Positions 31,626 through 40,800 of a stretch of 49,901 nt of DNA are shown piece by piece. Below the pieces are notes generated by a model. The model worked only from the letters and a program-made list of their open reading frames with translations, ran no database searches and was not told the origin of the DNA. The DNA comes from Kamptonema formosum PCC 10802. Lineage in GTDB: Bacteria > Cyanobacteriota > Cyanobacteriia > Cyanobacteriales > Oscillatoriaceae. Position 1 is the first letter of the stretch. The number at the start of each line of letters is the position of its first letter. The stretch covers positions 5,402,328 to 5,452,228 of the forward strand of contig NZ_KB235948.1 in NCBI RefSeq assembly GCF_000332335.1, read 5' to 3'. Both the position numbers and the translations under genes were made by a program.

Positions 31626-33017
31626 ATGGTAGAAAAAACGATGAATTTTGAAGAAGCAGTGAGAGTAGCAGATGCGGCAGTTTTGGCGAGTGAAGGGAGA
31701 CACATCACTGATGTTGAGATGGCTATCCTTCGGGGGTCTTGGGAGAATCAGACCTATGAAGAGATGGCGGAGATTACTGAGTATGCTGCCAATTACCTCC
31801 AGCGAACAGTTGGCCACAAGTTCTGGAAGACACTTTCTAAGGCGTTAGGGGAAGAGGTCAGCAAAACGAATTTTCGGACAGCGCTGGAGCGAAAATGGCG
31901 GTACGCGCCTTCCCAGCGCCCGGGGCGACTGCGCGGGGGAGCGGGCACACAGCCGCACCGGCAAAAAGCCCCGCCGGCGGCTAAGCTGGAATTTCCAGAG
32001 GGGCCGGTGGCCGTGGACTCTCCGTTTTATGTCGGGCGCAGTCCCATCGAATCGGAGTGTTACGAAGCGATTGTGGGGGCGGGGGCGCTCATCTGCATTA
32101 AATCGCCCAAGCAGATGGGCAAAACGTCCCTGCTGTACCGGATTCTGGAGCGGGCGAAAAAGCAAGGATATCAAACAGTACGGCTGAATCTGCTGCAAGC
32201 CGAGAAGGCGGTGTTTAGCAACCTGGATAAATTTTTGCGCTGGTTCTGTTCTTATGTCAGCCAGAAACTGGATATCCCCGCTCAGCTGAATGATTACTGG
32301 GATGAGGACCGGGGCAGCATCCTCAGCTGCACGACATATTTTGAAGCGCACATTCTGGAGCAAATAGACAGTCCGATAGTTTTGGCGCTGGATGAAGTGG
32401 ATCGGGTTTTTCAGTACCCAGAAATAGCTGAAGAATTTCTGCCGATGCTGCGCAGCTGGCATGAGGAGGCGAAGAATCGGGAGATATGGGAAAAGCTGCG
32501 GATGGTGGTGGTGCACTCTACTGAATATTACGGGAAATTAGATATCCACCAGTCGCCGTTTAATGTGGGGCTGCCGGTGAAACTGACAGATTTTACCCTG
32601 GAGCAGGTGGAGAATTTGGCGCAGCGTCACGGGCTGGATGGGGCGGATCTGGTTGGGGAGAAAGGTTTTGCGCCCTTGCTGGAAATGGTGGGCGGACACC
32701 CCTATCTGGTGCGGCTGGCGCTGTATAACCTTGCGGATGGGAGTGTCACCCTCGGGCAGCTGTTGCAAGACGCTCCCACAGATGCTGGAATCTACAGCGA
32801 GCATTTGCGCCGGCACCTGGTGACGCTCAAAGAACATCCCGAACTGGCGGCGGCGCTCAAACAGGTTGTTACTTCGGCTGAACCCGTACGCTTGGAGACG
32901 ATACAGGCGTACAAGTTAGACGCGATGGGGCTGATTAAGCGCCAGGGGAACCAGATCTCTCCGAGATGCGAGCTGTACCGGCAGTATTTTTGGGAGCGCT
33001 TGGGCGATGAGGGCTGA
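31626..33017 (+). CDS. HTH (vMAP-like) plus AAA_35 ATPase, partner gene of cassette 2
   Basis: The protein (463 aa from ATG 31626; ATG 31641 and GTG 31590 are alternatives) aligns along its length with the cassette 1 gene at 18627-19964. Domain order: HTH-like residues 6-95 (NFEEAVRVADAAVLASEGRH, TDVEMAILRGSWENQTYEEM), a Pro/Arg linker, then the AAA-like ATPase with GALICIKSPKQMGKTSLLYR (Walker A), IVLALDEVDRVFQYP (Walker B) and VGGHPYLVRLALYNLADG (GGxP). The C-terminal winged helix ends DAMGLIKRQG. It is followed after 206 bp by the AAA-WD40 gene on the same strand, as in cassette 1, which makes a shared role likely. No membrane span is visible. It may bind DNA or act as an adaptor for the sensor ATPase. 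Confidence 0.87.
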   Translation: MVEKTMNFEEAVRVADAAVLASEGRHITDVEMAILRGSWENQTYEEMAEITEYAANYLQRTVGHKFWKTLSKALGEEVSKTNFRTALERKWRYAPSQRPGRLRGGAGTQPHRQKAPPAAKLEFPEGPVAVDSPFYVGRSPIESECYEAIVGAGALICIKSPKQMGKTSLLYRILERAKKQGYQTVRLNLLQAEKAVFSNLDKFLRWFCSYVSQKLDIPAQLNDYWDEDRGSILSCTTYFEAHILEQIDSPIVLALDEVDRVFQYPEIAEEFLPMLRSWHEEAKNREIWEKLRMVVVHSTEYYGKLDIHQSPFNVGLPVKLTDFTLEQVENLAQRHGLDGADLVGEKGFAPLLEMVGGHPYLVRLALYNLADGSVTLGQLLQDAPTDAGIYSEHLRRHLVTLKEHPELAAALKQVVTSAEPVRLETIQAYKLDAMGLIKRQGNQISPRCELYRQYFWERLGDEG

Positions 33018-33200
33018 TCTGCCACGGGGTAGCGGGGAGTCAGGCCCCTCACCCCTCTCCCCGCCGGCCAGGGGAGAGGGGCGGTATATTGCGTTTGATG
33101 GATTGAGTGAGGCCCCTCGCCCTGACAGTAGGGTGCGTTTTCCCAAAGGGAAAACGCACCCTACCACTGGAAATGAGGTTAAAATAGGTGGGAGGTAAAA
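33018..33200. repeat. Palindromic repeats between the two cassette 2 genes
   Basis: CCCCTCTCCCCGCCGGCCAG with GGGGAGAGGGG (33052-33082) and AGGGTGCGTTTTCCC with GGGAAAACGCACCCT (33128-33164). In cassette 1 the space between the genes is likewise filled by an AGGGTGCGTTCCC palindrome. Confidence 0.75.
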
Positions 33201-33224
33201 ATGAAGGTTGAGGAGCGGGTTTAA
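33201..33224 (+). CDS. Possible 7-residue leader peptide (MKVEERV)
   Basis: GGGAGG precedes an ATG at 33201, giving MKVEERV and a TAA whose last base is the first base of the AAA-WD40 ATG (TAATG). It would couple translation to the large gene. The start region of the third AAA-WD40 gene encodes a similar MSVEELAA in frame with it. Confidence 0.35.
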   Translation: MKVEERV

Positions 33225-36200
33225 TGTCAGGTTATAAATATCAAGTCGGGGGCAGTCTGGAGTACCAGCACCCCACCTATGTGGTGAGGCAAGCGGACTC
33301 TGACCTCTATGACCAGCTGAAGGCTGGGGAGTTCTGTTATGTGCTGAACTCGCGGCAGATGGGCAAGTCTTCGCTGCGGGTGCAAATGATGCGAAAGCTG
33401 AAAAACGAAGGGATGAAATGCGCTTCCATCGACATGACGCAAATCGGCAGGGATATCCCCGATCCAGAAAAGTGGTATGGCGGGATTGTCTCTGAGCTGT
33501 TGCGGGGGTTCAGTCTCTTAAGGAAAGTGGATTTCAAGACGTGGTGGCGGGAGCGGGAGTTGCTGCCGCCGGTGCAGCGCTTGAGTGAGTTTATCGAAGA
33601 CGTGGTGCTGGCTGAATTCTCGGAAAATATTGTAATATTTATCGATGAAATCGATAGCGTGATCAGCTTGAGATTCCCCACCGATGACTTCTTTGCTTTG
33701 CTCCGCTCTTGCTACAACCGGCGGGCGGAAAATCCAGAATTCAATCGCCTCACCTTTTGCCTGCTGGGGGTTTGCACGCCCCAGGACTTGATAGAAGACA
33801 AACAGCGGACGCCGTTTAACATTGGTGGGGGGATTGAGCTGATCGGCTTTCAGTTCGAGTCCGCCAAGCTATCGTTAATTCAAGGACTGGCAGAGACGGT
33901 AGAGAATCCCGAAATGGTTTTACAAGAAATTTTGAACTGGACGGGAGGACAGCCTTTTCTCACGCAGAAGCTGTGCAAACTGGTTGTGCGCAATGCCGAA
34001 ACCGAAAATCCTGATATCGAGCAGTTAGTTCAAACCCACATCTTGGAGAACTGGGAAGCCCAAGACGATCCAGAACATTTGCGAACCATTAGAAATCGCC
34101 TCCTCAGCAACGAGCAGCGCGCAGTCAGGTTGCTGGGACTTTACCGGCAAATCTTGCAAGACGGCGAGATTGCCTCTGAAGACACTCCCGAGCAAGTCGA
34201 ATTGCGCCTGTCGGGGCTGGTAGTCAAAAACCAGGGCAAATTGAAAGTTTACAACCGCATTTACGAAAATGTTTTCAACCTGAATTGGGTGGAGGAGGAG
34301 CTAGCCGCTCTGCGCCCGTACAGCGAACAGATTGCGGCTTGGCTCGCTTCTAAACGAGAGGATGAAACCAGTCTATTGCGCGGGCAGGAGTTGGACAAGG
34401 CGCTGGAATGGGCTTTGGAAGAGAGCTTGAGCGATGAGGACTATCAGTTTCTAGCGGCTAGCCAAGACCTGGCCAAACGAGAGGTTCAAGTCGCTTTGGC
34501 GGCTGAAAAAAAGGCGCGCCAGATATTGGATAAGGCGAATAAGAAAGCAAATCTGAGGATTCGCATTGGGCGGGCTGTGCTGTTGCTGTCGTTAATTTGG
34601 CTTGGGTTTGCAGTCATGGGAGCCAAGCAAGCCAACAAGCAATTTCAAGTCGCCCGCGAAAGCAGCAAAAGTGTGGGGGCGCTGCGACAGTTTGAGTCTG
34701 GGAGGGGGGAAATAGAAGCTTTAATGACCGCAATGCGGGCGGGGCAAGCTTTGCAAAAGCTGGAGCCAGAGGGTGCCGGCAGGGAAAACGATCCAGCGAC
34801 TTTCGCTTTGGGGGAGATTTTAGACCGGATCCGAGAGCGAAATCAATTCCACGGGCATGCCGGCGCGGTGACGAGTGTGAGTTTTAGCCCGGATGGCAAA
34901 CACATCGCCACGGCGTCCAGAGACAAAACGGCGCGGCTGTGGGATTTACAAGGAAAGCCGGTCGCCGAATTCAAAGGGCATAATAGCGCGGTGTGGGGTG
35001 TGAGTTTTAGCCCGGATGGGAAATATCTCGCTACGGCTTCGGCTGATGGTAAAGCGCGGCTGTGGGATTTGTCTGGGAAGCTGCTAAGGGAATTTAAAGG
35101 GCATAAGGATTCGGTTGGGAGTGTGAGTTTTAGCCCGGATAGCCAGCGCATCGCCACGGCTTCTGCTGACGGCACGGCAAAGCTGTGGGATTTGTCTGGA
35201 AAGCAAATAACGGAATTCAAAGTGAATCAGGGCGTTGTGTTGAGTGTGAGTTTCAGTCGGAATGGCAAGCGCATTGCCACGGCTTCTGATGACGGCAAAG
35301 TGCGGCTGTGGGATTTGTCTGGGAAGCTGCTCAAAGAATTCCAAGCGCATCAGGGCTGGGTGTGGAGTGTGAGTTTTAGCCCTAAAGGTCACCTGATCGC
35401 TACGGCTTCCACTGACGGCAAAGCACGCCTGTGGGATTTATCTGGAAAGCTGCTGGTGGAATTAAAAGGAAATCAGCCCTGGGTGTTGAGTGTAACTTTT
35501 AGCCCGAATGGGGAGCGCGTCGCTACGGCTTCTGCTGACGGTACGGCGCGGCTGTGGGATTTGGATGGGACGGAACTCGCGAAATTTCAGGGGCATGGGG
35601 GTACAGTTGGGAGTGTGAGTTTTAGCCCTGATGGCAAGATGCTCGCTACGGCTTCTGCTGACGGTACGGCAAAGCTTTGGGACACAGACAGGAAGCAGCT
35701 AGCTGAATTTAAAGCGCACCGGGATTTGGTGTTCGGTGTGAGTTTCAGTCCGGATGGCAACATGCTCGCTACGGCTTCTGCTGACGGTGTGGCAAAGCTG
35801 TGGGATTTAAAGCGGAAGCAGCTAGCAGAATTTAAAGGGCATAAGGGGCGGCTGTGGGGTGTGAGTTTTAGCCCCGATGGCAAGCGCATCGCTACGGCTT
35901 CGGCTGACGGTTCGGCGCGCCTTTGGGATTTATCTGGGAAACTGCTCAGGGAGTTCAAAGGACATGGGGGCTGGGTGACAAGTGCGTGTTTTAGCCCTGA
36001 GGGAGATCTGATTTCTACGACTTCTTTGGACGGCAAGGTCAGGCTGTGGGATTTATCTGGAAACAAGCTGGCTGAATTTCATGCGCACCCGGCGCTGGTG
36101 TGGCGTGCTAGTTTTAGCCGGGATGGCAAGTATCTCGCTACGGCTTCTGATGACGGTACGGCAAAGCTTTGGGATTTATCTGGCAAGCTGCTGGCGGAAT

Positions 36201-36652
36201 TTAAAGGGCATTACGGTGCGGTTTTTGGCGTGAGTTTTAGCCCGGATGGCAAATATGTCGCTACGGCTTCTGATGACGGCACGGCAAAGCTGTGGGATTT
36301 ATCTGGGAAGCAGCGCGGGGAATTTAAGGGGCACAATGGCGCGGTGTTTGGTGTCAGTTTTAGCCCGGATGGGAAGTATGTGGCTACGGCTTCGGCTGAC
36401 GGTTCGGCACGCCTTTGGGATTTGTCGGGGAAGGAGCTGGCTCGATTTGAGGGCAATCAGCTGTGGGTGTTGGGTGTGAGTTTTAGTCCGGATGGCAAGT
36501 CTCTGGCTACGGCTTCGGCTGACGGTTCGGCGCGCCTTTGGCTGGTGAAGCCGGTGGGTGGAGAATTAGACGCTTTGCTGGAAACTGGCTGCCGGTGGTT
36601 GCAGGATTATTTTGTCAGTCAACCTCAGGATAAATTGGAGGTGTGCCGGTGA
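33224..36652 (+). CDS. STAND-type NTPase: AAA_35, membrane helix and 14 WD40 repeats (cassette 2)
   Basis: The product is 1142 residues. Residues 1-320 are the AAA-like ATPase with GEFCYVLNSRQMGKSSLRVQ (Walker A), NIVIFIDEIDSVI (Walker B) and WTGGQPFLTQKLCKLV (GGxP). A winged helix follows (VELRLSGLVVKNQGKLKVYN). Near residues 448-468 is a hydrophobic helix (RAVLLLSLIWLGFAVMGA) that is absent from both paralogues, so this one is probably membrane-bound with ATPase and WD40 on opposite sides, or peripheral. Residues 540-1110 make 14 WD40 repeats (VSFSPDGKxxATASADGxAR, LWDLSG), enough for two seven-bladed propellers. Repeats are more varied than in cassette 1. The gene is the second of the pair with 31626-33017. 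The role as a sensor ATPase is inferred from architecture. Confidence 0.9.
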   Translation: MSGYKYQVGGSLEYQHPTYVVRQADSDLYDQLKAGEFCYVLNSRQMGKSSLRVQMMRKLKNEGMKCASIDMTQIGRDIPDPEKWYGGIVSELLRGFSLLRKVDFKTWWRERELLPPVQRLSEFIEDVVLAEFSENIVIFIDEIDSVISLRFPTDDFFALLRSCYNRRAENPEFNRLTFCLLGVCTPQDLIEDKQRTPFNIGGGIELIGFQFESAKLSLIQGLAETVENPEMVLQEILNWTGGQPFLTQKLCKLVVRNAETENPDIEQLVQTHILENWEAQDDPEHLRTIRNRLLSNEQRAVRLLGLYRQILQDGEIASEDTPEQVELRLSGLVVKNQGKLKVYNRIYENVFNLNWVEEELAALRPYSEQIAAWLASKREDETSLLRGQELDKALEWALEESLSDEDYQFLAASQDLAKREVQVALAAEKKARQILDKANKKANLRIRIGRAVLLLSLIWLGFAVMGAKQANKQFQVARESSKSVGALRQFESGRGEIEALMTAMRAGQALQKLEPEGAGRENDPATFALGEILDRIRERNQFHGHAGAVTSVSFSPDGKHIATASRDKTARLWDLQGKPVAEFKGHNSAVWGVSFSPDGKYLATASADGKARLWDLSGKLLREFKGHKDSVGSVSFSPDSQRIATASADGTAKLWDLSGKQITEFKVNQGVVLSVSFSRNGKRIATASDDGKVRLWDLSGKLLKEFQAHQGWVWSVSFSPKGHLIATASTDGKARLWDLSGKLLVELKGNQPWVLSVTFSPNGERVATASADGTARLWDLDGTELAKFQGHGGTVGSVSFSPDGKMLATASADGTAKLWDTDRKQLAEFKAHRDLVFGVSFSPDGNMLATASADGVAKLWDLKRKQLAEFKGHKGRLWGVSFSPDGKRIATASADGSARLWDLSGKLLREFKGHGGWVTSACFSPEGDLISTTSLDGKVRLWDLSGNKLAEFHAHPALVWRASFSRDGKYLATASDDGTAKLWDLSGKLLAEFKGHYGAVFGVSFSPDGKYVATASDDGTAKLWDLSGKQRGEFKGHNGAVFGVSFSPDGKYVATASADGSARLWDLSGKELARFEGNQLWVLGVSFSPDGKSLATASADGSARLWLVKPVGGELDALLETGCRWLQDYFVSQPQDKLEVCR

Positions 36653-36660
36653 TGGTGTGA

Positions 36661-36772
36661 TATAGCAACAGACAGTCAGTTAGGACAAGGCATCTGACTT
36701 GCTAGTAGGGATAGGGACAGGCGAGACGCCTGTCCTACGTCGTCACCTAAATGGCTACTGCTCTACTGAAAA
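36661..36772. mobile_element. MITE-like element after cassette 2
   Basis: Starts TATAGCAACAGACAGTCAGT just after the AAA-WD40 gene and ends GGCTACTGCT, with the GACAGGCG palindrome in the middle. The right end is slightly degenerate. Confidence 0.7.
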
Positions 36773-36894
36773 CTTTATGCTTTTAATCTGCTTACTATTA
36801 AAACAGATAGAATTTGCAGAATGATTTAAAGCAAAGCATAAAAACGAAAAGATAGAGATAAATAGCGCAAATTAAATGCGCAAGAGCTTATCGG

Positions 36895-37119
36895 GTGCGG
36901 CTGGAACTTTCCGAGCGCCTTGCGCGCCGTTACGGGATTCCCTGAAATGCCAGATGCAACCGCCGGTGCCGGCGCTTGAGCTCGCCCACCGGCACTCCTG
37001 CCGGATCTCCAGGAACATGCCAAGTTGGCAGCCGCGACAGTTTGTGAGCTTGACTGAAGCAGTGAAATTGGATAGAATGTGCCGGTGCGAGTCAGACAGT
37101 ATGCGATTCATTGTGCGGT
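36895..37119 (+). pseudogene. Decayed 3' remnant of a third HTH-AAA partner gene
   Basis: Read with two frame changes, this stretch matches the C-terminal part of the HTH-AAA genes. VRLELSERLARR (36895 on) matches VRLALYHLARR; HRHSCR and LQEHAKLAAA match HLRRHLETLQQHPRLAAA; and QFVSLTEAVKLDRM followed by ESDSMRFIVR matches QVVSLTEPVKLDTM and QLDSMGLIHR. It has an in-frame stop after about 17 codons and a small deletion near 37043. Its position, about 700 bp upstream of the third AAA-WD40 gene on the same strand, is what is expected if a third complete cassette once stood here. Confidence 0.65.
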
Positions 37120-37823
37120 AACGAGACTGGAGCGCTCCGAGATGAACTCCCCACCGGCTCTATTTTTGGCGTCCCACATTTGTGGTATAGAGAACCCCAC
37201 CCCCCAACCCCCTCCCCTTGTATGGGGAGGGGGAGCGAGAGGGGGTTTTCGATGAGTGGAAAAAGTTTCAATCCCCCTTCTAGCGCGCACCGGCTCTCTT
37301 TTTGCCCTCGCCTTGCCGGTGGCGGGTTCGCGAGCCATGTATCTGCCTTAGGGAGGATTTGTATAAACCCGCCCCGACAGCAAACATCTGTTCTGCCGGC
37401 TCTATTTTCGCGCTCGCCTTGGGCATGAGACTGAGCGCGATAGGGGCGATATCGCGAGGAATGTCGCTGGGTTTTATATCCAGTTCGGTTGAATTGGGCA
37501 TTGGGCATCACGCTGGCATTGCTCTCCGAATTGCGGTTAATCAACTCGATCTGATATTAAAGGATATTGATTAACCCGCCGCTACTGATTCCCGCGATAT
37601 GATTTAAAGATACGGTTAGCATCACCCCACCTGCCGGTGTGGGGAAGGGTTTGCTCGTTTTCAGGCTCTGCCTGGGAATGCTTGTAACGGGGCTCAGTCT
37701 CGTATCCTCTGCCGGCGGTGCCGGCTGCTAGTGCCCCAAGGATTTTGGCCGGGCGCTGTCGCTCGCCGGGACTGCGGGGGAGCGAGGTTGATGAGGTTAA
37801 TGAGCGTTGAGGAGTTAGCTGCA
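37120..37823. repeat. Repeat-filled gap upstream of the third AAA-WD40 gene
   Basis: 37195-37250 has CCCCCAACCCCCTCCCC...GGGGAGGGGGAG, the palindrome also seen after ndhJ. 37660-37675 holds CAGGCTCTGCCTGGGAATG. The rest has GCCGGC-rich filler and an ATTGGGCATTGGGCATC repeat near 37495. Short frames here are by-products of the repeats. Confidence 0.6.
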
Positions 37824-40800
37824 ATGTCAGTATACCAATATAAAGTCGGGGGCAGTTTAGATTCTCATGACCTCACCTATGTCGTGCGGCGAGCGGACTC
37901 GGACCTGTATAATGCGTTAAAGGCCGGCGAGTTTTGCTATGTGCTGAACTCCCGACAGATGGGCAAGTCTAGCTTGCGGGTGAGAGCGATGAAAAAGCTG
38001 CTATCGGAAGGCACAGCCTGCGCTTCTATTGCTCTCACCCTTCTCGGCAGCGATGCTCTGGATGCAGAAAAATGGTATGCGGGAATTGCCTCTGAGTTAC
38101 TGGACGGTTTGCACCTCTCCGGGGAGGTGGATTTTAAAGCCTGGTGGGAGGATCGCGATTTTTTGCCGCCGGTGCAGCGTTTGCGCCAGCTGTTCGAGGA
38201 TGTAATTTTTGCGAATATCCCCCCTTACTTCCCCTTTCCTCCCCAGGCGGAAACTGGGGACGAGGGGGGCAACCTTGTGATTTTTATCGACGACATCGAA
38301 AATTGTCTCAAAATTCCTTTTAAGGATGACTTTTTTGCCTTCATCCGCGCCTGCTATAATAAGCGTGCGGAAAATCCCGCCTATAACCGGCTCACCTTTT
38401 GCCTGCTGGGGGTAGCAACACCGGCAGATTTGATTGCGGATCGGGAGCGGACGCCGTTTAATATCGGTCGCGCCATCGAGCTCACCGGCTTCACCCTAGA
38501 AGAAGCGAAGCCATCCCTAACTCCAGGATTGGCACATAAAGCAGAGAATCCCGACAGGGTTTTAGAAGAGGTCTTAAAATGGACGGGCGGGCAACCGTTT
38601 CTCACCCAGAAGTTGTGTGAGATTATCAGCACTTCCCCCTCACCCCCTCACCGCCCGCACAAGGCGAGAGGGGGAGAATCCCAAACCGTCTCCCTCCTGG
38701 AAATCGAGGCGGCGGCTTCGGTGGAGGCGGAGTGGGTTGCCCAATTGGTGCGAAGGCACATTATTGACGATTGGGAATCCCACGACGCTCCCGAACATTT
38801 GCGAACGATTCGAGATCGCCTGCTGCGCAATGAGCAACTTGCCGGCAGACTTCTGGGAGTGTGCCAGCTTATTCTCAAATCCCCTCAAGCCGCTCTCAGT
38901 CAGGGGGAGCGAGACACTCAACTTCTTTTTATCACAGAAGGGCAATACTGTCACCCCCTCCATAGCGGCGGGGGAGCCGCAGGGGTGCCGGCGGATGGCA
39001 GTCCAGAACAAACGGAATTGCGGCTGTCGGGTTTAGCGGTGAAAAAAGATAGCTATTTGCAGCTTTATAACCCCATATACGCAGCTGTGTTTAACCTCGA
39101 TTGGGTGGGGCAGGAATTAGCCAACCTGCGCCCGTACAGGGAAGCAATCGCCGCTTGGCTCGCCTCCAACCGGCAGGATAAATCGCGGCTGCTGCGGGGG
39201 GAGGCTTTGCAGGAAGCGCTGGCGTGGGGAGCCGGGAAAAACTTGAGCGCTGAGGATGAGGCTTTCCTCTCTGCCAGCCAGCAGGAAGCGGAACTTCAGG
39301 TGGAAAAAGAGTTAGAGGCGAACCGGCAAGTCAAACAGCTTTTAGCGGAGGCGAAACAGCAAAGCGAGGAATTGCTCCAACAGGCTCACAAAGTAGCTAA
39401 GGAAGGCACCAAAATAGAGCGTGCCGGTCTGATGGCGCTGCGAGAGTTTGAGTCCGGGAGCGGGCAGATAAAAGCCTTGCTGACAGCCATGCAAGCGGGG
39501 CAAGCTTTGCTGGAACTGCAGCTAGAAGGTTCCCCAGTTCAGGAATATCCCGCCACGAGTCCGCTGCTCGCCTTGCAAGTGATTTTAAACGATATCCGAG
39601 AGCGAAATCAATTCACCGGCCATCACGGGCCAGTAGAGAGTGTCTGCTTCAGCCCCGACGGGCGCTTTTTGGCCACCGGCTCCCATGACGGCACGGTGCG
39701 GCTGTGGGACTTGTTGGGAAATCAGATTACCCTCAAAGGACACAAGGACTGGGTGACGAGTGCGTGCTTCAACCCCAATGGCAAGTTTCTGGCCACCGGC
39801 TCCTATGACGGCACGGTGCGGCTGTGGGACTTGTCGGGGAACCCGCTGGCCATCAGAGAGCATCCGGAGCCCATCACCAGTCTGTGCTTCTGCCGCGACG
39901 GGCGTTTTCTGGCCATCGGCTTTGATGACGGCACGGCACGGCTGTGGAATATGTCGGGAAAGCAGATAACCGTCAAAGGACATCAGGACACCCTCTGGAG
40001 TGTCAGCATCAGCCCCAACCGGCGCTTTCTGGCCACCGGCTCAGCTGACCGCACCGTGCGTCTGTGGGACTTGTCGGGAAACCTGATCGTGGAATTAAAA
40101 GGACATCAGGACGAGGTGTGGAGTGTCTGCTTCAGCCCCGACAGCCAGTTTGTCGCCAGCGGCTCATCCGACCGCACCGTCAGGGTTTGGGACTTGTCGG
40201 GGAACCTGATTGCGGAATTAAAAGGACATCAGGGGCCGGTCTGGAGTGTGTGTTTCAGTCCCGATGGGCGTTTCTTGGCCACCGGCTCCCGCGATCGCAC
40301 GGCGCAGGTGTGGAAGTTGCCGCCTCTGAGCAAAGGGGGGCAAGGGGGGAACGCTTCCGGGAACCAGATCGCAGCCATCCTCACAGGACATCAGGACGCG
40401 GTAACCAGTGTGTGCTTCAGTCCCGACGGGCGCTTGTTGGCCACCGGCTCCCTGGACCGCACGGCACGGCTGTGGGACTTGTCGGCGAAGCAGATTGTCC
40501 TCAGGGGGCATCGGGAGCCGGTGGAAAGTGTGTGTTTCAGTCCCGACAGCCAGTCAGTCGCGACAGCTTCAGACGACCGCAGCGTCCGCCTGTGGGACTT
40601 GTCGGGGAAGCAGGTTGGCGCATTCAGAGCCCATCAGGGGCCGGTGGAAAGTGTGTGTTTCAGCCCCGACGGGCGCTTTTTGGCCACCGGCTCCGACGAC
40701 CGCACGGCAAAGCTGTGGGACTTGTCGGGAAAGCAGATCGCCGAATTCAGCGGACATGAGGACTGGGTGAAGAGTGTCTGCATCAGCAGCGACGGGCGCT

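Noticed and set aside
37092-37544. Minus frame of 150 codons in the gap before the third AAA-WD40 gene
   Set aside because: It reads through the PPTPSP/GGGWG palindromic repeat; the same peptide fragments appear wherever that repeat occurs.
40064-40759. 231-codon plus frame inside the third AAA-WD40 gene
   Set aside because: The WD40 frame is unmistakable; this alternative frame only reflects the repeated DNA.
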